Below, in pieces: positions 13,603-13,610 of a DNA stretch of 13,610 nt. The notes beneath the pieces were generated by a model. It was not told the origin of the DNA and ran no database searches. It worked only from the letters and a program-made list of their open reading frames with translations. Numbering within the stretch: the first letter of the stretch is position 1; each line of letters opens with the position of its first letter. The DNA comes from Bacillota bacterium (GTDB taxonomy: Bacteria; Bacillota; Sulfobacillia; Sulfobacillales; Sulfobacillaceae): contig JAMDDZ010000072.1 in NCBI GenBank assembly GCA_023488565.1, positions 1-13,610 on the forward strand, given 5' to 3'. Both the position numbers and the translations under genes were made by a program.

Positions 13603-13610
13603 GTTTACCA

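Noticed and set aside
1..13610. Insertion sequences, tRNA genes or a CRISPR array
   Set aside because: No transposase-like protein, no terminal inverted repeats, no tRNA-like fold and no regularly spaced repeats were found.

Overview
The window looks like chromosomal DNA of a spore-forming Firmicute. The basis is a complete spoVT gene with a sigma-G-like promoter, the linked order mfd - PrsA/SurA-like lipoprotein - spoVT, strong AAGGAGGT-type ribosome binding sites, and frequent GTG/TTG starts. Base composition is near 50% GC. A Sulfobacillus-like or related acidophile/thermophile lineage is a guess from the overall flavour, not something the sequence proves.

Layout, left to right. (1) Positions 29-4020, minus strand: a tightly packed run, read in the order 39-aa one-helix protein, 4-helix cytochrome b, 324-aa membrane-anchored partner, 71-aa two-helix protein, 139-aa four-helix protein with two membrane histidines, and an AMP-forming acyl-CoA synthetase. 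Gaps are 0-71 bp and two overlaps or near-overlaps occur, so this is probably one operon built around a membrane b-type electron-transfer complex. No Rieske protein or cytochrome c is seen in the window. (2) 4021-4382: no intact gene; two out-of-phase reading frames look like the decayed 3' end of a gene. (3) 4383-5204, minus: a creatininase-family metal-dependent amidohydrolase. (4) 5205-5575: a divergent intergenic region of about 370 bp with repeats. (5) 5576-7793, plus: a CodA-type cytosine-deaminase-like enzyme overlapping a TauE/SafE-family permease; then 7860-8450, an anchored exported protein of unknown function. (6) 8457-13602, minus: terminator, spoVT, a PrsA/SurA-like lipoprotein and mfd, a conserved housekeeping/sporulation block.

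How the parts may work together. The creatininase-like enzyme, the CodA-like deaminase and the TauE/SafE permease form a compact divergent accessory cluster. They probably handle a cyclic amide or amidine compound (cytosine, creatinine or a relative), with the permease moving substrate or product. The substrate is not fixed: the deaminase keeps all catalytic residues, but the position equal to E. coli CodA Asp314, known to tune substrate preference, is serine. The cytochrome run has b6-type histidine spacing but no visible PEWY-like quinol-site motif in its partner, so it may be a divergent quinone-linked complex. In the housekeeping block, Mfd couples transcription to repair. The lipoprotein looks like an extracytoplasmic folding chaperone that has lost both conserved parvulin histidines. 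SpoVT would be switched on separately in the forespore from its own promoter.
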